64,000 nucleotides of DNA from Actinomycetaceae bacterium (GCA_030538185.1 JAUNUK010000001.1:422296-486295); one strand, 5' to 3'. Shown: positions 39,298-48,849, counted from the first letter of the stretch. Notes: generated from the sequence alone by a model not told the origin. A program made the numbers and translations.

Positions 39298-39394
39298 GGT
39301 CGAAACCACTTTGTGTCCTAGCCGAGAGTTACGCTTGTGTATTGTTACACAGTCGCCAGTGAACTTTGCGACCTAGTTTTTCGGGGGGAGGGAC

Positions 39395-41353
39395 ATGCCA
39401 CAGACACTTGCCGAGGGCGTTGCTCCCCCAGATGTGAAACCTGTACCCGCGCCCAAGCGGTTTCGGCTGGGGGGACTTGACGGTGTGCGGGCGCTGGCAG
39501 CCTTGGCGGTTGTTGCCTACCACCTGATTCCTGGGTTTATGCCAGGTGGCTTCTTGGGCGTGGATGTCTTCTTTGTGCTCTCTGGGTTCCTCATTACAGG
39601 TTTGCTGATACGCGAGCGGAGGCGCAGCGGACGTATCGATGTGAAGGCCTTTTGGAAGAGGCGTTTCAGACGCCTGTTTCCTGCCGTGGCCTTAACGGTG
39701 CTGATCACCGTTCCGCTGGGCATCTTTGCAGGTCACGATACGTTACTTGGGATTCGGCGCCAGGTTATTGGATCTCTTACCTTCACGGCTAACTGGCTAG
39801 AGGTTTGGGCGGGGCAATCGTATTTTGATCGTGGCAATCCACGATTGTTGACTAATATGTGGTCGCTGGCTTTAGAGCAGCAGTTTTATCTGTTTTGGCC
39901 CCTCGTATTGTTATTGGCCTTTAAACTCAAGTCCTCCGCCCGCTGGACGGTGCCTTTCGTGTTGGCCGCAGTCTCTGTTGCTGCCATGTATTTCCTGCAA
40001 GACCCGTTGAACCTGACCAGGGTCTATCAAGGCACGGACACCAGGGGTTTTGGGTTAATGCTTGGGGCCATCCTGGCCATGTTCTTTCCCCGGGCACTGG
40101 CGCGCGCCACCCACGCTTTGGACCCTGCCGTTGTGCGAGCCAGGGGGCTTGCAGCCTGGCTGTCTTTGATCGGTGTTTTTGCTGCCATGTTCGTCATTCC
40201 AGATACACCTGGTTGGACGTATCCCTGGGGAATCCTGATGGTCTGCATCCTGACCCTAGGGGTCATGCAGGCAATGCTCGATGAGGTCTCATCCGTTGGG
40301 GGACCCGGTCGAGCCTTGATGCTTTTCTTGGAATGGCGTCCCTTGGTTTGGTTGGGGGAACGCTCCTATTCTTTATATCTGTGGCATTGGCCGCTCAACG
40401 TTTTGGCTCAGGCCGCATTCCCGCACGCCCCCATTTGGGTAAACGCTTTGGTGGTTTTGACGGTATCGATTGCTGCTGCAGGGATCTCGTACACCTATGT
40501 AGAAACGCCTATGCGGGTGAATGGGATCGTCGGAACCATGCAACAGTGGTCACGCGCACTGTCGAAAGGCAACACGAATTCTGCGAAGCGCTGGATGCCT
40601 TTGGTGGCACTCGCCTTCCTCGTCAGTATGAATTCGATAGCACTGATCGCCCAACCGGATAAATCCGAAGCAGAGTTGTTCATCGAAAAGGCTCAAAAAG
40701 AGGCAGCTGAAATAGAGGGCGACCACGCTTTGACGCCCACGCCTCCTGCGATACCGCCCTCGGGAAATCAAGGAGGGGAAGGTGAAGCTGGGGAAACCGA
40801 AACCCCTCAGCCTGGGCAAAGCGCGCAAGCCTTGCCATCTCCCACAGGGGACCAAGTGCTGATTGTGGGGGATTCTGTCACCTTAGCAGCCCAGGTTGCC
40901 TTGTTGGAAGCCCTGCCTGGCACATCTATTGACGCCAAAGTTTCCAGGTTTGATTCAGGGGCTGTGGATATTGTGCGCCAGTGGCGTGACTCGGGGGTCT
41001 TGCGGCCCTACCTCGTGTTTGCGGCAGCCACAAACTCTAAAATCACGGCCACAACCGTTGATAAAATCCTTGAGATCATTGGGCCTGAACGCAGGCTCGT
41101 CTTGGTGACGGGTTTTGGGCCCACCTCGAAAACCTGGATCGAAGAGTCCAATCAGGCTATCCGTCAATACGCAGCCCAGCACCACGACAAGGTAGCTGTC
41201 GCCGAGTGGGCACTCTACATTTCAACGCATACGGACTACCTGGCCTCCGATGCGGTCCACCCTGACGGGCGAGGCGCCCAGCTTTTCGCTTATTCGGTTA
41301 TAGAGGCATTGGGAAAGCTGTACAACGACAGCCTCACTGGGTCTCAGAAGTAG
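39395..41353 (+). CDS. Acyltransferase-3 membrane protein with C-terminal SGNH domain
   Basis: A 652-residue OatA/OafA-like O-acetyltransferase. The N-terminal 380 residues form the multi-helix acyltransferase-3 domain with LDGVRALAALAVVAYH (catalytic His), GGFLGVDVFFVLSGFLIT and RRFRRLFPA. After a charged, Pro/Gly-rich linker the extracellular SGNH hydrolase domain has VGDSVTLAAQ (Ser), FAAATNS (Asn) and DAVHPDGRG (Asp-His). Such proteins O-acetylate peptidoglycan or other wall glycans. GGGAGGG lies directly before the ATG. The 3' end overlaps the convergent DUF1003 gene by 20 bases. Confidence 0.92.
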   Translation: MPQTLAEGVAPPDVKPVPAPKRFRLGGLDGVRALAALAVVAYHLIPGFMPGGFLGVDVFFVLSGFLITGLLIRERRRSGRIDVKAFWKRRFRRLFPAVALTVLITVPLGIFAGHDTLLGIRRQVIGSLTFTANWLEVWAGQSYFDRGNPRLLTNMWSLALEQQFYLFWPLVLLLAFKLKSSARWTVPFVLAAVSVAAMYFLQDPLNLTRVYQGTDTRGFGLMLGAILAMFFPRALARATHALDPAVVRARGLAAWLSLIGVFAAMFVIPDTPGWTYPWGILMVCILTLGVMQAMLDEVSSVGGPGRALMLFLEWRPLVWLGERSYSLYLWHWPLNVLAQAAFPHAPIWVNALVVLTVSIAAAGISYTYVETPMRVNGIVGTMQQWSRALSKGNTNSAKRWMPLVALAFLVSMNSIALIAQPDKSEAELFIEKAQKEAAEIEGDHALTPTPPAIPPSGNQGGEGEAGETETPQPGQSAQALPSPTGDQVLIVGDSVTLAAQVALLEALPGTSIDAKVSRFDSGAVDIVRQWRDSGVLRPYLVFAAATNSKITATTVDKILEIIGPERRLVLVTGFGPTSKTWIEESNQAIRQYAAQHHDKVAVAEWALYISTHTDYLASDAVHPDGRGAQLFAYSVIEALGKLYNDSLTGSQK

Positions 41354-41906
41354 GGGCCTGCGGGGCAGCCTGTGATGCGGCCTGCGTGTCCTCCTGGTCG
41401 TCTTGATTGCTTTGGGCAGTGGTGAGGACCATTCCTTCGGTGCGCAGATCCTCTAACAAGTCACGCAGCTCTGAACGCACAAAGTCGCGGGTGGCAACAT
41501 CTCCCAAGGCCAGGCGCAAGGATGCAATCTCGCGTGTCAGGAACTCAGTGTCCGACAGGTTCCTTTCTGCGCGTTGACGATCTTGTTCCATATTGACGCG
41601 GTCGCGGGAATCTTGACGGTTTTGTGCCAACAAAATCAGCGGCGCGGAATACGATGCCTGTAAAGACAACATAAGGGTGAGCGCCGTAAACCCAAGTTCT
41701 TGCTTGTCAAACTGTATGTGTGCAGGTGCCCACGTGTTCCAAGCCAGCCACACAACGACAAAAATGGATAGATAAATCAAAAACGAGGGGGTGCCGGAAA
41801 AACGGGCAATGCGTTCTGCCCCGCGCCCCACACGTTCGGATTCGAGGTTGATCCGCGGCAGCTGTAGGCGTTTGCGCGGCTTCGGGGTGTCTAGCCTGTC
41901 AGCCAT
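41334..41906 (-). CDS. DUF1003 membrane protein
   Basis: 190 residues: a basic N-terminus, two hydrophobic helices (PSFLIYLSIFVVVWLAWNTW and ALTLMLSLQASYSAPLILLA), a coiled-coil-prone charged segment with the family NRQDSRDR motif, and a Gln/Ala-rich tail. DUF1003 has no known function. In actinobacteria it commonly sits beside an MgtE-N/CBS protein as here; the start overlaps that gene's stop by eight bases. Confidence 0.92.
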   Translation of the reverse strand: MADRLDTPKPRKRLQLPRINLESERVGRGAERIARFSGTPSFLIYLSIFVVVWLAWNTWAPAHIQFDKQELGFTALTLMLSLQASYSAPLILLAQNRQDSRDRVNMEQDRQRAERNLSDTEFLTREIASLRLALGDVATRDFVRSELRDLLEDLRTEGMVLTTAQSNQDDQEDTQAASQAAPQAPTSETQ

Positions 41907-43194
41907 GAATCGTCCTTTCCATCGTCTTGTCTGTCACGTCTTCGTCCTCATCGCGCCAGTCCCTAGGCAAGAGGTTGTCCAGCACGTCATCTGCGGACAC
42001 CGCGCCCAAAAGGAAACCAGTTTCAGGATCCACCACGGGCAAGGCGACCAAGTTATAAGTGGCTAAAAGCCTGGTCACGGTACCAATTCCTACAGTTGGA
42101 GCCACGCCCTCGACCTGGGTGTCAATAATGGTTCCAAGCAAGGTCTGGGGGGCTTCACGCAGGGCGCGTTGAATATGCACGGCACCCAAGAACTTGCCGG
42201 TTGGCGTCTCTAAGGGCGGGCGCACCACCAATACCATCGAGGCCAAGGCAGGCGGAATGTCCTCACGTCGCACGTGGGCCAGCAGGGTTGCAACCGTTGC
42301 GTCAGGTGGAAGGATGACCGGTTCCGTGGTCATGAGGCCGCCTGCGGTGAACTCATCGTAGGCAAGGAGGCGACGGACGTCCTCGGCCTCTTCTGGTTCC
42401 ATCAGCTCCAATAGGTTCGTTGCGACATCTTCCGGAAGGTCTGCCACCAGGTCGGCAGCATCGTCAGGCTGCATCACATCCAAGACGTCAGCCGCACGCG
42501 CAGCCTCAAGAGATGAAAGGATCTCGACCCGGTCTTCATCGCCGAGTTCCTCAAGGATGTCGGCCAGCCTTTCGTCAGTCAGCTGCGTGGAGACCTCCAA
42601 ACGGCGTTGAGCAGGCAGGTCAGCGAGGATGTCGGCCACATCGGCCGCCTTGAGTTCCGCGAAGGTTGACAGGAGGGTAGAGGCCTCCTGCGGCAGGGTC
42701 GTATCCAGATACCCACTGAGTTGCGAGGGCGGGACAAGCAGGGCATCACCTCGACGCAGTCTGAATGCCCCAGGTGTCACCCTGCGCACATAAAAGTCGG
42801 TGATCAGCCACTGTCGAGAGCGGTCCTGCTCCACAGCGATATCCTCAATGAGGCCCTTGCCACTGCCGTCTTTGAAGGTAACCTGGCGGTCGACCAGCTC
42901 ACTCATGGCCAAGGTTTCGATGGGACGTTGGTTGAAACGGCGCAGGTTTACCAGACCAGTGGTGATAATGGCCCCAGGTTCCATCGAAGTGATCCGAGAC
43001 ATGGGCAAGAATACGCGACGTTTATTGGTGACCTCGATGACCAGGCCAATGGCCTCTGGCACACGTCTGCGTATAAGGACGACGATGTCATGGATACGTC
43101 CCACGGGATCCCCCAAGGGGTCAAAGACATCTGCACCTTGCAGTTTTGCAAGAAACACTCGGGTTGGTCTGCTGGTTTTCGGCTGTGTCGTCAC
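41899..43194 (-). CDS. PRC-barrel, MgtE-N and CBS-pair cytosolic protein
   Basis: A 431-residue protein with an N-terminal PRC-barrel-like part (QGADVFDPLGDPVGRIHDI), MgtE N-terminal helical repeats (about 190-290: ADVADILADLPAQRR, DILEELGDEDR, MQPDDAADLVADLP) and a C-terminal CBS pair (GGLMTTEPVILPPDAT). It lacks the five-helix MgtE channel, so it is not itself a Mg2+ transporter; it may sense Mg2+ or nucleotides. The GTG start lacks a ribosome site but has TAGGGT six bases upstream. It is followed by DUF1003 in an overlapping arrangement. Confidence 0.88.
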   Translation of the reverse strand: MTTQPKTSRPTRVFLAKLQGADVFDPLGDPVGRIHDIVVLIRRRVPEAIGLVIEVTNKRRVFLPMSRITSMEPGAIITTGLVNLRRFNQRPIETLAMSELVDRQVTFKDGSGKGLIEDIAVEQDRSRQWLITDFYVRRVTPGAFRLRRGDALLVPPSQLSGYLDTTLPQEASTLLSTFAELKAADVADILADLPAQRRLEVSTQLTDERLADILEELGDEDRVEILSSLEAARAADVLDVMQPDDAADLVADLPEDVATNLLELMEPEEAEDVRRLLAYDEFTAGGLMTTEPVILPPDATVATLLAHVRREDIPPALASMVLVVRPPLETPTGKFLGAVHIQRALREAPQTLLGTIIDTQVEGVAPTVGIGTVTRLLATYNLVALPVVDPETGFLLGAVSADDVLDNLLPRDWRDEDEDVTDKTMERTIHG

Positions 43195-43200
43195 GTCCTA

Positions 43201-43206
43201 ACCCTA
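43201..43206 (-). promoter_or_regulatory. -10 box of the MgtE-N/CBS gene, leaderless arrangement
   Basis: Minus-strand TAGGGT, six bases (TAGGAC), then GTG of the gene ending at 43194. No ribosome site. Confidence 0.6.
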
Positions 43207-43323
43207 ACTGTTTGTGTTTGACTTTGTGCTTCGGCAACGCCCTGGATTCGTCGGTTTTGACCGTGAGTTGTAAGAAGCTGAAGGCAAAAAATGATGATGA
43301 ACAGTGAAATCGCTTACATCGGT

Positions 43324-43329
43324 TATGAT
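43324..43329 (+). promoter_or_regulatory. -10 box of TetR-type gene, leaderless arrangement
   Basis: TATGAT, six bases (AGACGG), then GTG at 43336. Nearly the same block precedes the DeoR-type gene at 32439. Confidence 0.7.
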
Positions 43330-43335
43330 AGACGG

Positions 43336-43995
43336 GTGTCAAATCGTCAATATCGTCGTTCAGGACCACGTCCGTCGTTTGATCGCGATGACATTGTGAA
43401 TGCTGCTATCGAGCAGGGTCTCACAACATTCACAATGACTTCGGTGGCGCGCGCCTTGAATGTTTCACACCCCGCCCTCTATCGTGAGGTTTCATCGCGG
43501 CACGAAATAGTTATGTTGGCAGTCGAAAGGCTTGTCGGACTGACCCAGTGGCCTGACCCTTCGCTACATTGGCGCGAGGCATTTAGCAAGATTGCCCACA
43601 CGATTTGGGATGCCTGCGACACCTATTCTGGCCTAGACATTACTATCTTGACTACGCCTGGAATCTCTGGCGTGGCGGCAAAACCACTGACATCTATTGC
43701 TCAAGCCCTGGCGCCGACACCAATGGGCTGGCAGGGTGCCAAGATCACCTTGGAAGTCATCATTGAATTGACCTTGGCTGCCCACATTGCCGTGGAAGCG
43801 GTGCGTTCGACCGTAGAGGTCGACGGGAAAGAAAAATCAGGGGCTGAAATTCAAAAGCAAGCCTGGGAAGGGAAAGTCAGCGCTGACCAGGCAGATATGT
43901 TGCCTCAAGAAGCGTGGTTAGACAACAAGGGTAACTTCGAAGAAAAGCTAGAGATCTTCTTGGATGGTATCGGTGCCAAATACGGCCTAAAGTAG
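43336..43995 (+). CDS. TetR-family transcriptional regulator
   Basis: A 219-residue regulator with an N-terminal helix-turn-helix (FDRDDIVNAAIEQGLTTFTMTSVARALNVSHPALYREVSSRHE) and a ligand-binding C-terminal half resembling TetR_C. The GTG at 43336 is preferred to an ATG cluster at 43291 because a TATGAT box stands exactly six bases before it and the ATG candidates would lie upstream of that promoter. Its target is unknown; the divergent MgtE-N/CBS gene shares the promoter region. The 3' end overlaps the convergent PHP gene by nine bases. Confidence 0.85.
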   Translation: MSNRQYRRSGPRPSFDRDDIVNAAIEQGLTTFTMTSVARALNVSHPALYREVSSRHEIVMLAVERLVGLTQWPDPSLHWREAFSKIAHTIWDACDTYSGLDITILTTPGISGVAAKPLTSIAQALAPTPMGWQGAKITLEVIIELTLAAHIAVEAVRSTVEVDGKEKSGAEIQKQAWEGKVSADQADMLPQEAWLDNKGNFEEKLEIFLDGIGAKYGLK

Positions 43996-44862
43996 CCGAT
44001 CTTGTCCTAAAACTGGGTATGCCCCGCGTCGGCAGACAGCTAAGTAAGTTTCTTCTGGCATGAGATTTTCTCCCAAAAGATTGGGTTTTCCCTCTCCGTG
44101 ATAATCCGATGCCCCAGACACAAGCAGTCCGTTTTCTTGCGCTAAACGCAAGGCTAGTGCCTGGCCTTGCGCGTCCAGATCCCTGTGGTAAACCTCGATG
44201 CCTGCCAATCCTGCCTCGGCCATGGTCTTTACATCCTGGGCTGAGAGCACACGTCCGCGCATGGGCGCGAAAGGATGAGCCAGGATAGGCACCCCGCCGT
44301 CTGCCTTGATCGCCTCGATCGCTTCGAGAGGGGTGGGTGCCCACCGGGGCACATAGTACCTTCCGCCCCGCGACAAAACATGGTCAAATGCGGCAGAACG
44401 GTTCGGGAAAGCCCCAGCATTAACGAGGGCGTCTGCCACGTGCGGCCTGCCCGGAGTCCCATTTCCAGGCACGAGGGCGGCAACCGAATCCCATGTGATC
44501 GCAAAATCTGATGCCAGCTTTTGCACCATCATTTTCAAAGCAGACCACCTGGAGTCGCGCGAGCGTTGCAACAAGGGTGCCAGGTGCTGTCCATCTGGGG
44601 GACACAGGTAGGCAAGGATATGGCACCCGATGCCCCCGGGCAGCTCACATGAGACCTCCACACCGAGGATGACCTGCAAGGATTGCGTGTGTTCAGGGGC
44701 TTGGGAGTACGCCTCCTGGACGGCGTCGTAGTGGGCGAAGGTGTCGTGATCGGTGATGCCTATGACGTCAAGGTGCGCTTGGGCGGCTGCCTCGAGCAAT
44801 TGAGCAGCACTCAAGGTGCCGTCAGAACAGGTCGTGTGTGTATGAGGGTCGATGCGCAGCAC
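43987..44862 (-). CDS. PHP-domain phosphoesterase (YciV/TrpH type)
   Basis: A 291-residue PHP protein with the metal-binding motifs DPHTHTTCSDGTL, GITDHDT, LGVEVSCEL and SDYHGEGKPN. The E. coli relative (RNase AM) is a 5'-3' exonuclease also acting on pAp. The start is GTG 44862 with GAGGG upstream; a TATAGGGT box lies 12 bases before it. It is convergent with the TetR gene. Confidence 0.9.
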   Translation of the reverse strand: MLRIDPHTHTTCSDGTLSAAQLLEAAAQAHLDVIGITDHDTFAHYDAVQEAYSQAPEHTQSLQVILGVEVSCELPGGIGCHILAYLCPPDGQHLAPLLQRSRDSRWSALKMMVQKLASDFAITWDSVAALVPGNGTPGRPHVADALVNAGAFPNRSAAFDHVLSRGGRYYVPRWAPTPLEAIEAIKADGGVPILAHPFAPMRGRVLSAQDVKTMAEAGLAGIEVYHRDLDAQGQALALRLAQENGLLVSGASDYHGEGKPNLLGENLMPEETYLAVCRRGAYPVLGQDRLL

Positions 44863-44972
44863 CCCTCAAGGGTAACCCTATACAGCCCTTATCGTGTCGA
44901 CCGTATAGTGCTTGGTCGGCTGGACGGTGTTTTGCCATTCTTTCGACCTCGCACTATACGGTCAGCCGGTAG

Positions 44973-44978
44973 TAGGCT
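44973..44978 (+). promoter_or_regulatory. -10 box of the Xaa-Pro aminopeptidase gene, leaderless arrangement
   Basis: TAGGCT, six bases (GTGCGC), then ATG at 44985. This selects the ATG over the in-frame GTG at 44979. Confidence 0.6.
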
Positions 44979-44984
44979 GTGCGC

Positions 44985-46535
44985 ATGAGCAAAACTGACG
45001 ATCGTGACCCTCAAGAGCCCCAATTGAACTCTGATCGTGTGAATAACCGATCCAGGCGCCCTTCTTCAAAAGCATTTAAGGAGTTCATCGGAAGCCATTG
45101 GGGACCGCGCACAAACCCGATGCCCAAACTTCAAGAATCAGCGCCGTGGGCACATAAACATCGCCTCGCCATCTCCGAACTGTTCAAAGGCGAACGCCTC
45201 GTGATTCCGGCTGGTCAGTTGGTGCGACGCAATAACGACAATGACTACCGTTTCCGTCCGCACTCGGCCTTTGCGCACTTATCTGGGTTGGGACAAGACT
45301 TGGAACCTGACACCGCCCTCGTCTTGCATCCTTTGACTCAAGCCGAAATGGAGGAAAGCGGGGAAACCCATGTGGCGTACCTGTATTTCAAGCCGCGCAC
45401 CTCAAGAGGTTCAGAAGAGTTCTATGCGGACTCTCGCTACGGAGAGTTATGGGTTGGGGCCAGGCCTTCTTTAGAGGAAATGGAAGCCTTGACGGGGATC
45501 CGCTGCGCCCATATCGACACCCTGCCCGATGCCTTGGCCAAGGACTTGGGCACGGTACAAATCAGGGTGCTGCGAGATGCAGACGTGGCGATTACCGCCT
45601 TGGTGGAAACGGCTCGCCAGCAGGCAGGCTTGCCCTATGGAGAGGATTCTCAAGCGGCAGATGACCGACTTGAAGAAGCCCTGTCAGAGATCCGCCTGTG
45701 TAAAGACGAGTGGGAGATTTCGCAGATGCGTCTGGCGGTCGACGCAACAAAGGCGGGCTTTGAGGAAATGATTAGAGCCATCCCTCGCGCTATTGAACAC
45801 CACCGTGGTGAGCGCGTTATTGAGGGTGCCTTTGGTGCCAAGGCACGCGAATACGGCAATGGCTTGGGGTATGAGACCATTGCCGCCAACGGTGAGCATG
45901 GCACAACCCTGCACTGGATTGGCAATGATGGCCGCGTGGTACCCGGAGACGTGATCTTGATTGATGCCGGTGTCGAGGTCGATTCCTTGTACACGGCGGA
46001 TATCACCCGCACCTTGCCGGTCAATGGTCGCTTCTCTGAGGCGCAGGCCAAGGTGTACCAGGCAGTGTTGGATGCCGCAGATGCCGCTTTTGAACGAGCC
46101 AGCGAACCAGGTTGTATCTTTGGCGACGTTCACGACCGGGCCATGGAGGTTTTGGCAGACCGTCTACATTCCTGGGGATTGCTGCCAGAAGGGGTATCTG
46201 TCGCTGACACCTTGGCACCTGAAGGTCAATACCACAGGCGCTGGATGGTGCACGGGACCTGCCATCACCTCGGCTTGGATGTGCACGATTGCGCGCAGGC
46301 CAGCGCAGATATGTACCTGGGGGCAAAACTGCAGCCCGGAATGTGCTTCACGATTGAACCCGGCTTGTATTTCCGCACAGATGACATGGCAGTACCCGAG
46401 GAATTGCGTGGCATTGCGGTGCGCATTGAAGACGATATCCTGGTCGGCCCTGACGGTGTGTGCGAGCGCCTATCAGAGCATATCCCCAGAACAATCGAGG
46501 ACGTGGAAGCCTGGATGGCTGAGCTTTTGGGCTGA
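44985..46535 (+). CDS. pepP: Xaa-Pro aminopeptidase (M24B)
   Basis: Removes N-terminal residues preceding proline. In 516 residues: an N-terminal creatinase-like domain (RFRPHSAFAHLSGL) and a C-terminal pita-bread domain with the dinuclear metal ligands LIDAGVEVDSLYTADITRT (two Asp), HGTCHHLGLDVHD (His), FTIEPGLYF (Glu) and VRIEDDILV (Glu). The start at 44985 follows a TAGGCT box by six bases with no ribosome site. It meets the convergent membrane-protein gene with a single-base gap. Confidence 0.94.
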   Translation: MSKTDDRDPQEPQLNSDRVNNRSRRPSSKAFKEFIGSHWGPRTNPMPKLQESAPWAHKHRLAISELFKGERLVIPAGQLVRRNNDNDYRFRPHSAFAHLSGLGQDLEPDTALVLHPLTQAEMEESGETHVAYLYFKPRTSRGSEEFYADSRYGELWVGARPSLEEMEALTGIRCAHIDTLPDALAKDLGTVQIRVLRDADVAITALVETARQQAGLPYGEDSQAADDRLEEALSEIRLCKDEWEISQMRLAVDATKAGFEEMIRAIPRAIEHHRGERVIEGAFGAKAREYGNGLGYETIAANGEHGTTLHWIGNDGRVVPGDVILIDAGVEVDSLYTADITRTLPVNGRFSEAQAKVYQAVLDAADAAFERASEPGCIFGDVHDRAMEVLADRLHSWGLLPEGVSVADTLAPEGQYHRRWMVHGTCHHLGLDVHDCAQASADMYLGAKLQPGMCFTIEPGLYFRTDDMAVPEELRGIAVRIEDDILVGPDGVCERLSEHIPRTIEDVEAWMAELLG

Positions 46536-46536
46536 A

Positions 46537-46968
46537 CTACGTTTCCTCCGGGAGGGGGTTATCCTCCTGGGCCTCTTCTTCTTCGAGTTGCTCGTCCAGA
46601 ATCACAGGTTCGGGCTCGGGCGCGCGGATCAGGGCGTTCAGGGCAATTCCTAGAACTCCCGATCCGAGCGCGCCAATAAGCCCAATCCACAGCATCGACT
46701 TGGCGGAGAACTTTTCGTCAGGAAAGACGAAGATAGTTATGAGGATGCCAATGAGACCGAGGGCGAACACCATTAGATAGATCGAGGACGCAGGTTTTTC
46801 TGCCAGGGCGCGGATAAAAGTGAGCAGACCGCCAATCACCCCAATGCCCAGGGCCATGGCACCAATAGTGATATTTGTACCCTCGCCACCCCACACGACG
46901 GAGAAGAGCCCCAACATGACGAGGCTTCCGAAGGTTATGCCTTCAAAGGGAGTGAGATGATCGATCAT
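46537..46968 (-). CDS. Four-helix membrane protein of unknown function
   Basis: 143 residues with four hydrophobic segments and an acidic tail (LDEQLEEEEAQ). I do not recognise a family. Its ATG overlaps the TGA of the DEAD-box helicase gene (ATGA), so the two are translationally coupled. Confidence 0.8.
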   Translation of the reverse strand: MIDHLTPFEGITFGSLVMLGLFSVVWGGEGTNITIGAMALGIGVIGGLLTFIRALAEKPASSIYLMVFALGLIGILITIFVFPDEKFSAKSMLWIGLIGALGSGVLGIALNALIRAPEPEPVILDEQLEEEEAQEDNPLPEET

Positions 46969-48599
46969 GCGGACTCGTTTCTGCCTTTATGCCGGTTGAC
47001 ACGCCTGCGTGTGGACGTTTTGGCTGCATGTGAAGTGCTGTCATCCCGGGTGTTTCGAGACCTGCGGGAGCTGCCCCCGCGCCCATCGCCTTCGCCCTGG
47101 CCACCGCGTCTAGCACCAGAGCGTCTGGCGCTTCGCCCTCGGCCTGCTTTGTCTTGAGAGTGACCCTTGCCTCTGCGAATCCCTGTCTCGCCTAAATCCT
47201 CGAGTTTTTCTGCCTTCAGACCGGCGCGTACACGCTGGGCGATAGGCAGGCGGCCCGTGACATCTCGCGGTATTTTCAGATCCGTATAGAGGTGCTCAGA
47301 GGTGTGGTAGGTCTCGACGGGGTCGGGGATCCCCAGTTGAAGCGCCTTATCGATGGTCCTCCAGCGCGTGATGTCTTCCCAATCGACGAAGGTCAAGGCT
47401 GTCCCGGAGGCACCTGCGCGGCCAGTGCGGCCAATGCGGTGCAGGTAGGTCTTTTCGTCCTCGGGGCATTGGTAGTTCACGACATGGGTGACGTCGTCGA
47501 CATCGATGCCACGTGCCGCCACATCGGTAGCCACCAGCACGTCGACCTTGCCGGCTCTGAAAGCGCGTAATGCCTGTTCGCGTGCGCCTTGGCCCAGATC
47601 GCCGTGCAGGGAAGCCGTGGCAAAGCCCTTGTCGGAAAGTTCCTCTGAGACTTTTGCAGCCTGGCGCTTCGTTCGAGTAAAAACAATGGTCAGTCCACGG
47701 CCTTCTGCCTGGAGGATACGGGCGAGGATCTCGACCTTATTCATGGCATGGGTCCGGTAAATAACTTGTTCAACGGTCTTAACCGTGGCTCCTTGATCGG
47801 TGGGATCTTGGGCACGGATATGAGTCGGTTGAGACATGTAGCGCCTGGCCAAGGCCACCACCTGACCGGGCATGGTGGCAGAAAATAGCATGGTGTGTCT
47901 GGTGGCGGGCACGCGAGAAAGCAGGGTTTCCACGTCGGGTAAGAAGCCGAGGTCCAGCATCTCATCTGCCTCGTCCAAAACCACGGTGCGCACGGCTGAA
48001 AGCTTCAAGAAAGAGCGTTTCATCAGGTCAATCATGCGTCCTGGGGTGCCTACGACCACCTCGGTGCCGCGCGTGAGTTCATCGATTTGTGGCTCAAAGG
48101 CGCGCCCTCCATACACCTCGGTGATGCGAGCGCCGCTTCCTGTCGCGGCCTTGCGGATCTCTGAGGCTACCTGGACTGCCAATTCGCGCGTCGGCAAGAT
48201 GACCAAGGCTTGAGGCTGGCCAGCCAGAGGACGCGTTTCAAAGGCCGGGTCGGTAGGCGAAACAATGTCATGCAAGATCGGGATGGCAAAGCCCAGGGTT
48301 TTGCCGGTGCCTGTTTTGGCTTGACCAATAATGTCTTGCCTGCGTAAAGCCACTGGCAGGGTCAATGCTTGGATGGGGAAGGGATGAGTGATTCCCTGTG
48401 TTTCCAAGGCCTGAACAATCGAGGGCAGCACATTGAAATCGGCAAAACTTTTGGTATCCAGGTCCTTTAATGTGTCGCCCTCGTCCGTAATGTCTGGGGT
48501 GGCCTCATCTGGCATGGGGATGAAGTCGGGCACCGCGTCCCTATCCACTTTCCCTGAAGTGGTTGAGGGTGAGGTTGTGGCAGTTGCGGGTAATGTCAT
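46965..48599 (-). CDS. DEAD-box RNA helicase
   Basis: A 544-residue ATP-dependent RNA helicase (RhlE/CsdA-like). All core motifs are visible: Q-motif region FADFNVLPSIVQAL, AKTGTGKTL (Walker A), PTRELA, DEAD, SAT, VATDVAARGIDV and HRIGRTGRAG. The C-terminus is an Arg/Gly-rich tail (GRGRSARRSGARRGG) for RNA binding. The start at ATG 48599 has GGGAG upstream; an in-frame codon at 48653 is less likely. In actinobacteria this gene commonly stands near the ferritin-like and DUF3107 genes, as it does here. Confidence 0.95.
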   Translation of the reverse strand: MTLPATATTSPSTTSGKVDRDAVPDFIPMPDEATPDITDEGDTLKDLDTKSFADFNVLPSIVQALETQGITHPFPIQALTLPVALRRQDIIGQAKTGTGKTLGFAIPILHDIVSPTDPAFETRPLAGQPQALVILPTRELAVQVASEIRKAATGSGARITEVYGGRAFEPQIDELTRGTEVVVGTPGRMIDLMKRSFLKLSAVRTVVLDEADEMLDLGFLPDVETLLSRVPATRHTMLFSATMPGQVVALARRYMSQPTHIRAQDPTDQGATVKTVEQVIYRTHAMNKVEILARILQAEGRGLTIVFTRTKRQAAKVSEELSDKGFATASLHGDLGQGAREQALRAFRAGKVDVLVATDVAARGIDVDDVTHVVNYQCPEDEKTYLHRIGRTGRAGASGTALTFVDWEDITRWRTIDKALQLGIPDPVETYHTSEHLYTDLKIPRDVTGRLPIAQRVRAGLKAEKLEDLGETGIRRGKGHSQDKAGRGRSARRSGARRGGQGEGDGRGGSSRRSRNTRDDSTSHAAKTSTRRRVNRHKGRNESA

Positions 48600-48849
48600 G
48601 GCTCCCTTTCGAGCAACCCACTGGTGGGCTGCGTCTGTGTTGTCTAGAAGCATCGTCTAGAGCAGTCGTCTGTATTGTCGGCAGCCGATCGTGAGTAAGT
48701 CGTAGAACCGAAACGATCCCAAGTGTCACTGAGGTGACGGATTAGCCGAGACGACCGGGCAACCTCGCTCAGTATAAGGCGGTGGGAGCCTCTAACCTAG
48801 AAGACTGGCGGAAATGTGGGCAGGTTCATGGCAGGTTCATGGCCCGGTA
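48600..48849 (-). promoter_or_regulatory. Long leader region of the DEAD-box helicase gene
   Basis: These 250 bases contain no convincing gene. On the minus strand they include a TATACT box (48769-48774 region), which would give a leader of roughly 170 bases, and a small perfect hairpin GTCAC/GTGAC at 48725-48738. Cold-inducible RNA helicases often have long structured leaders, so a regulatory RNA is possible, but no known class was recognised. Confidence 0.35.
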
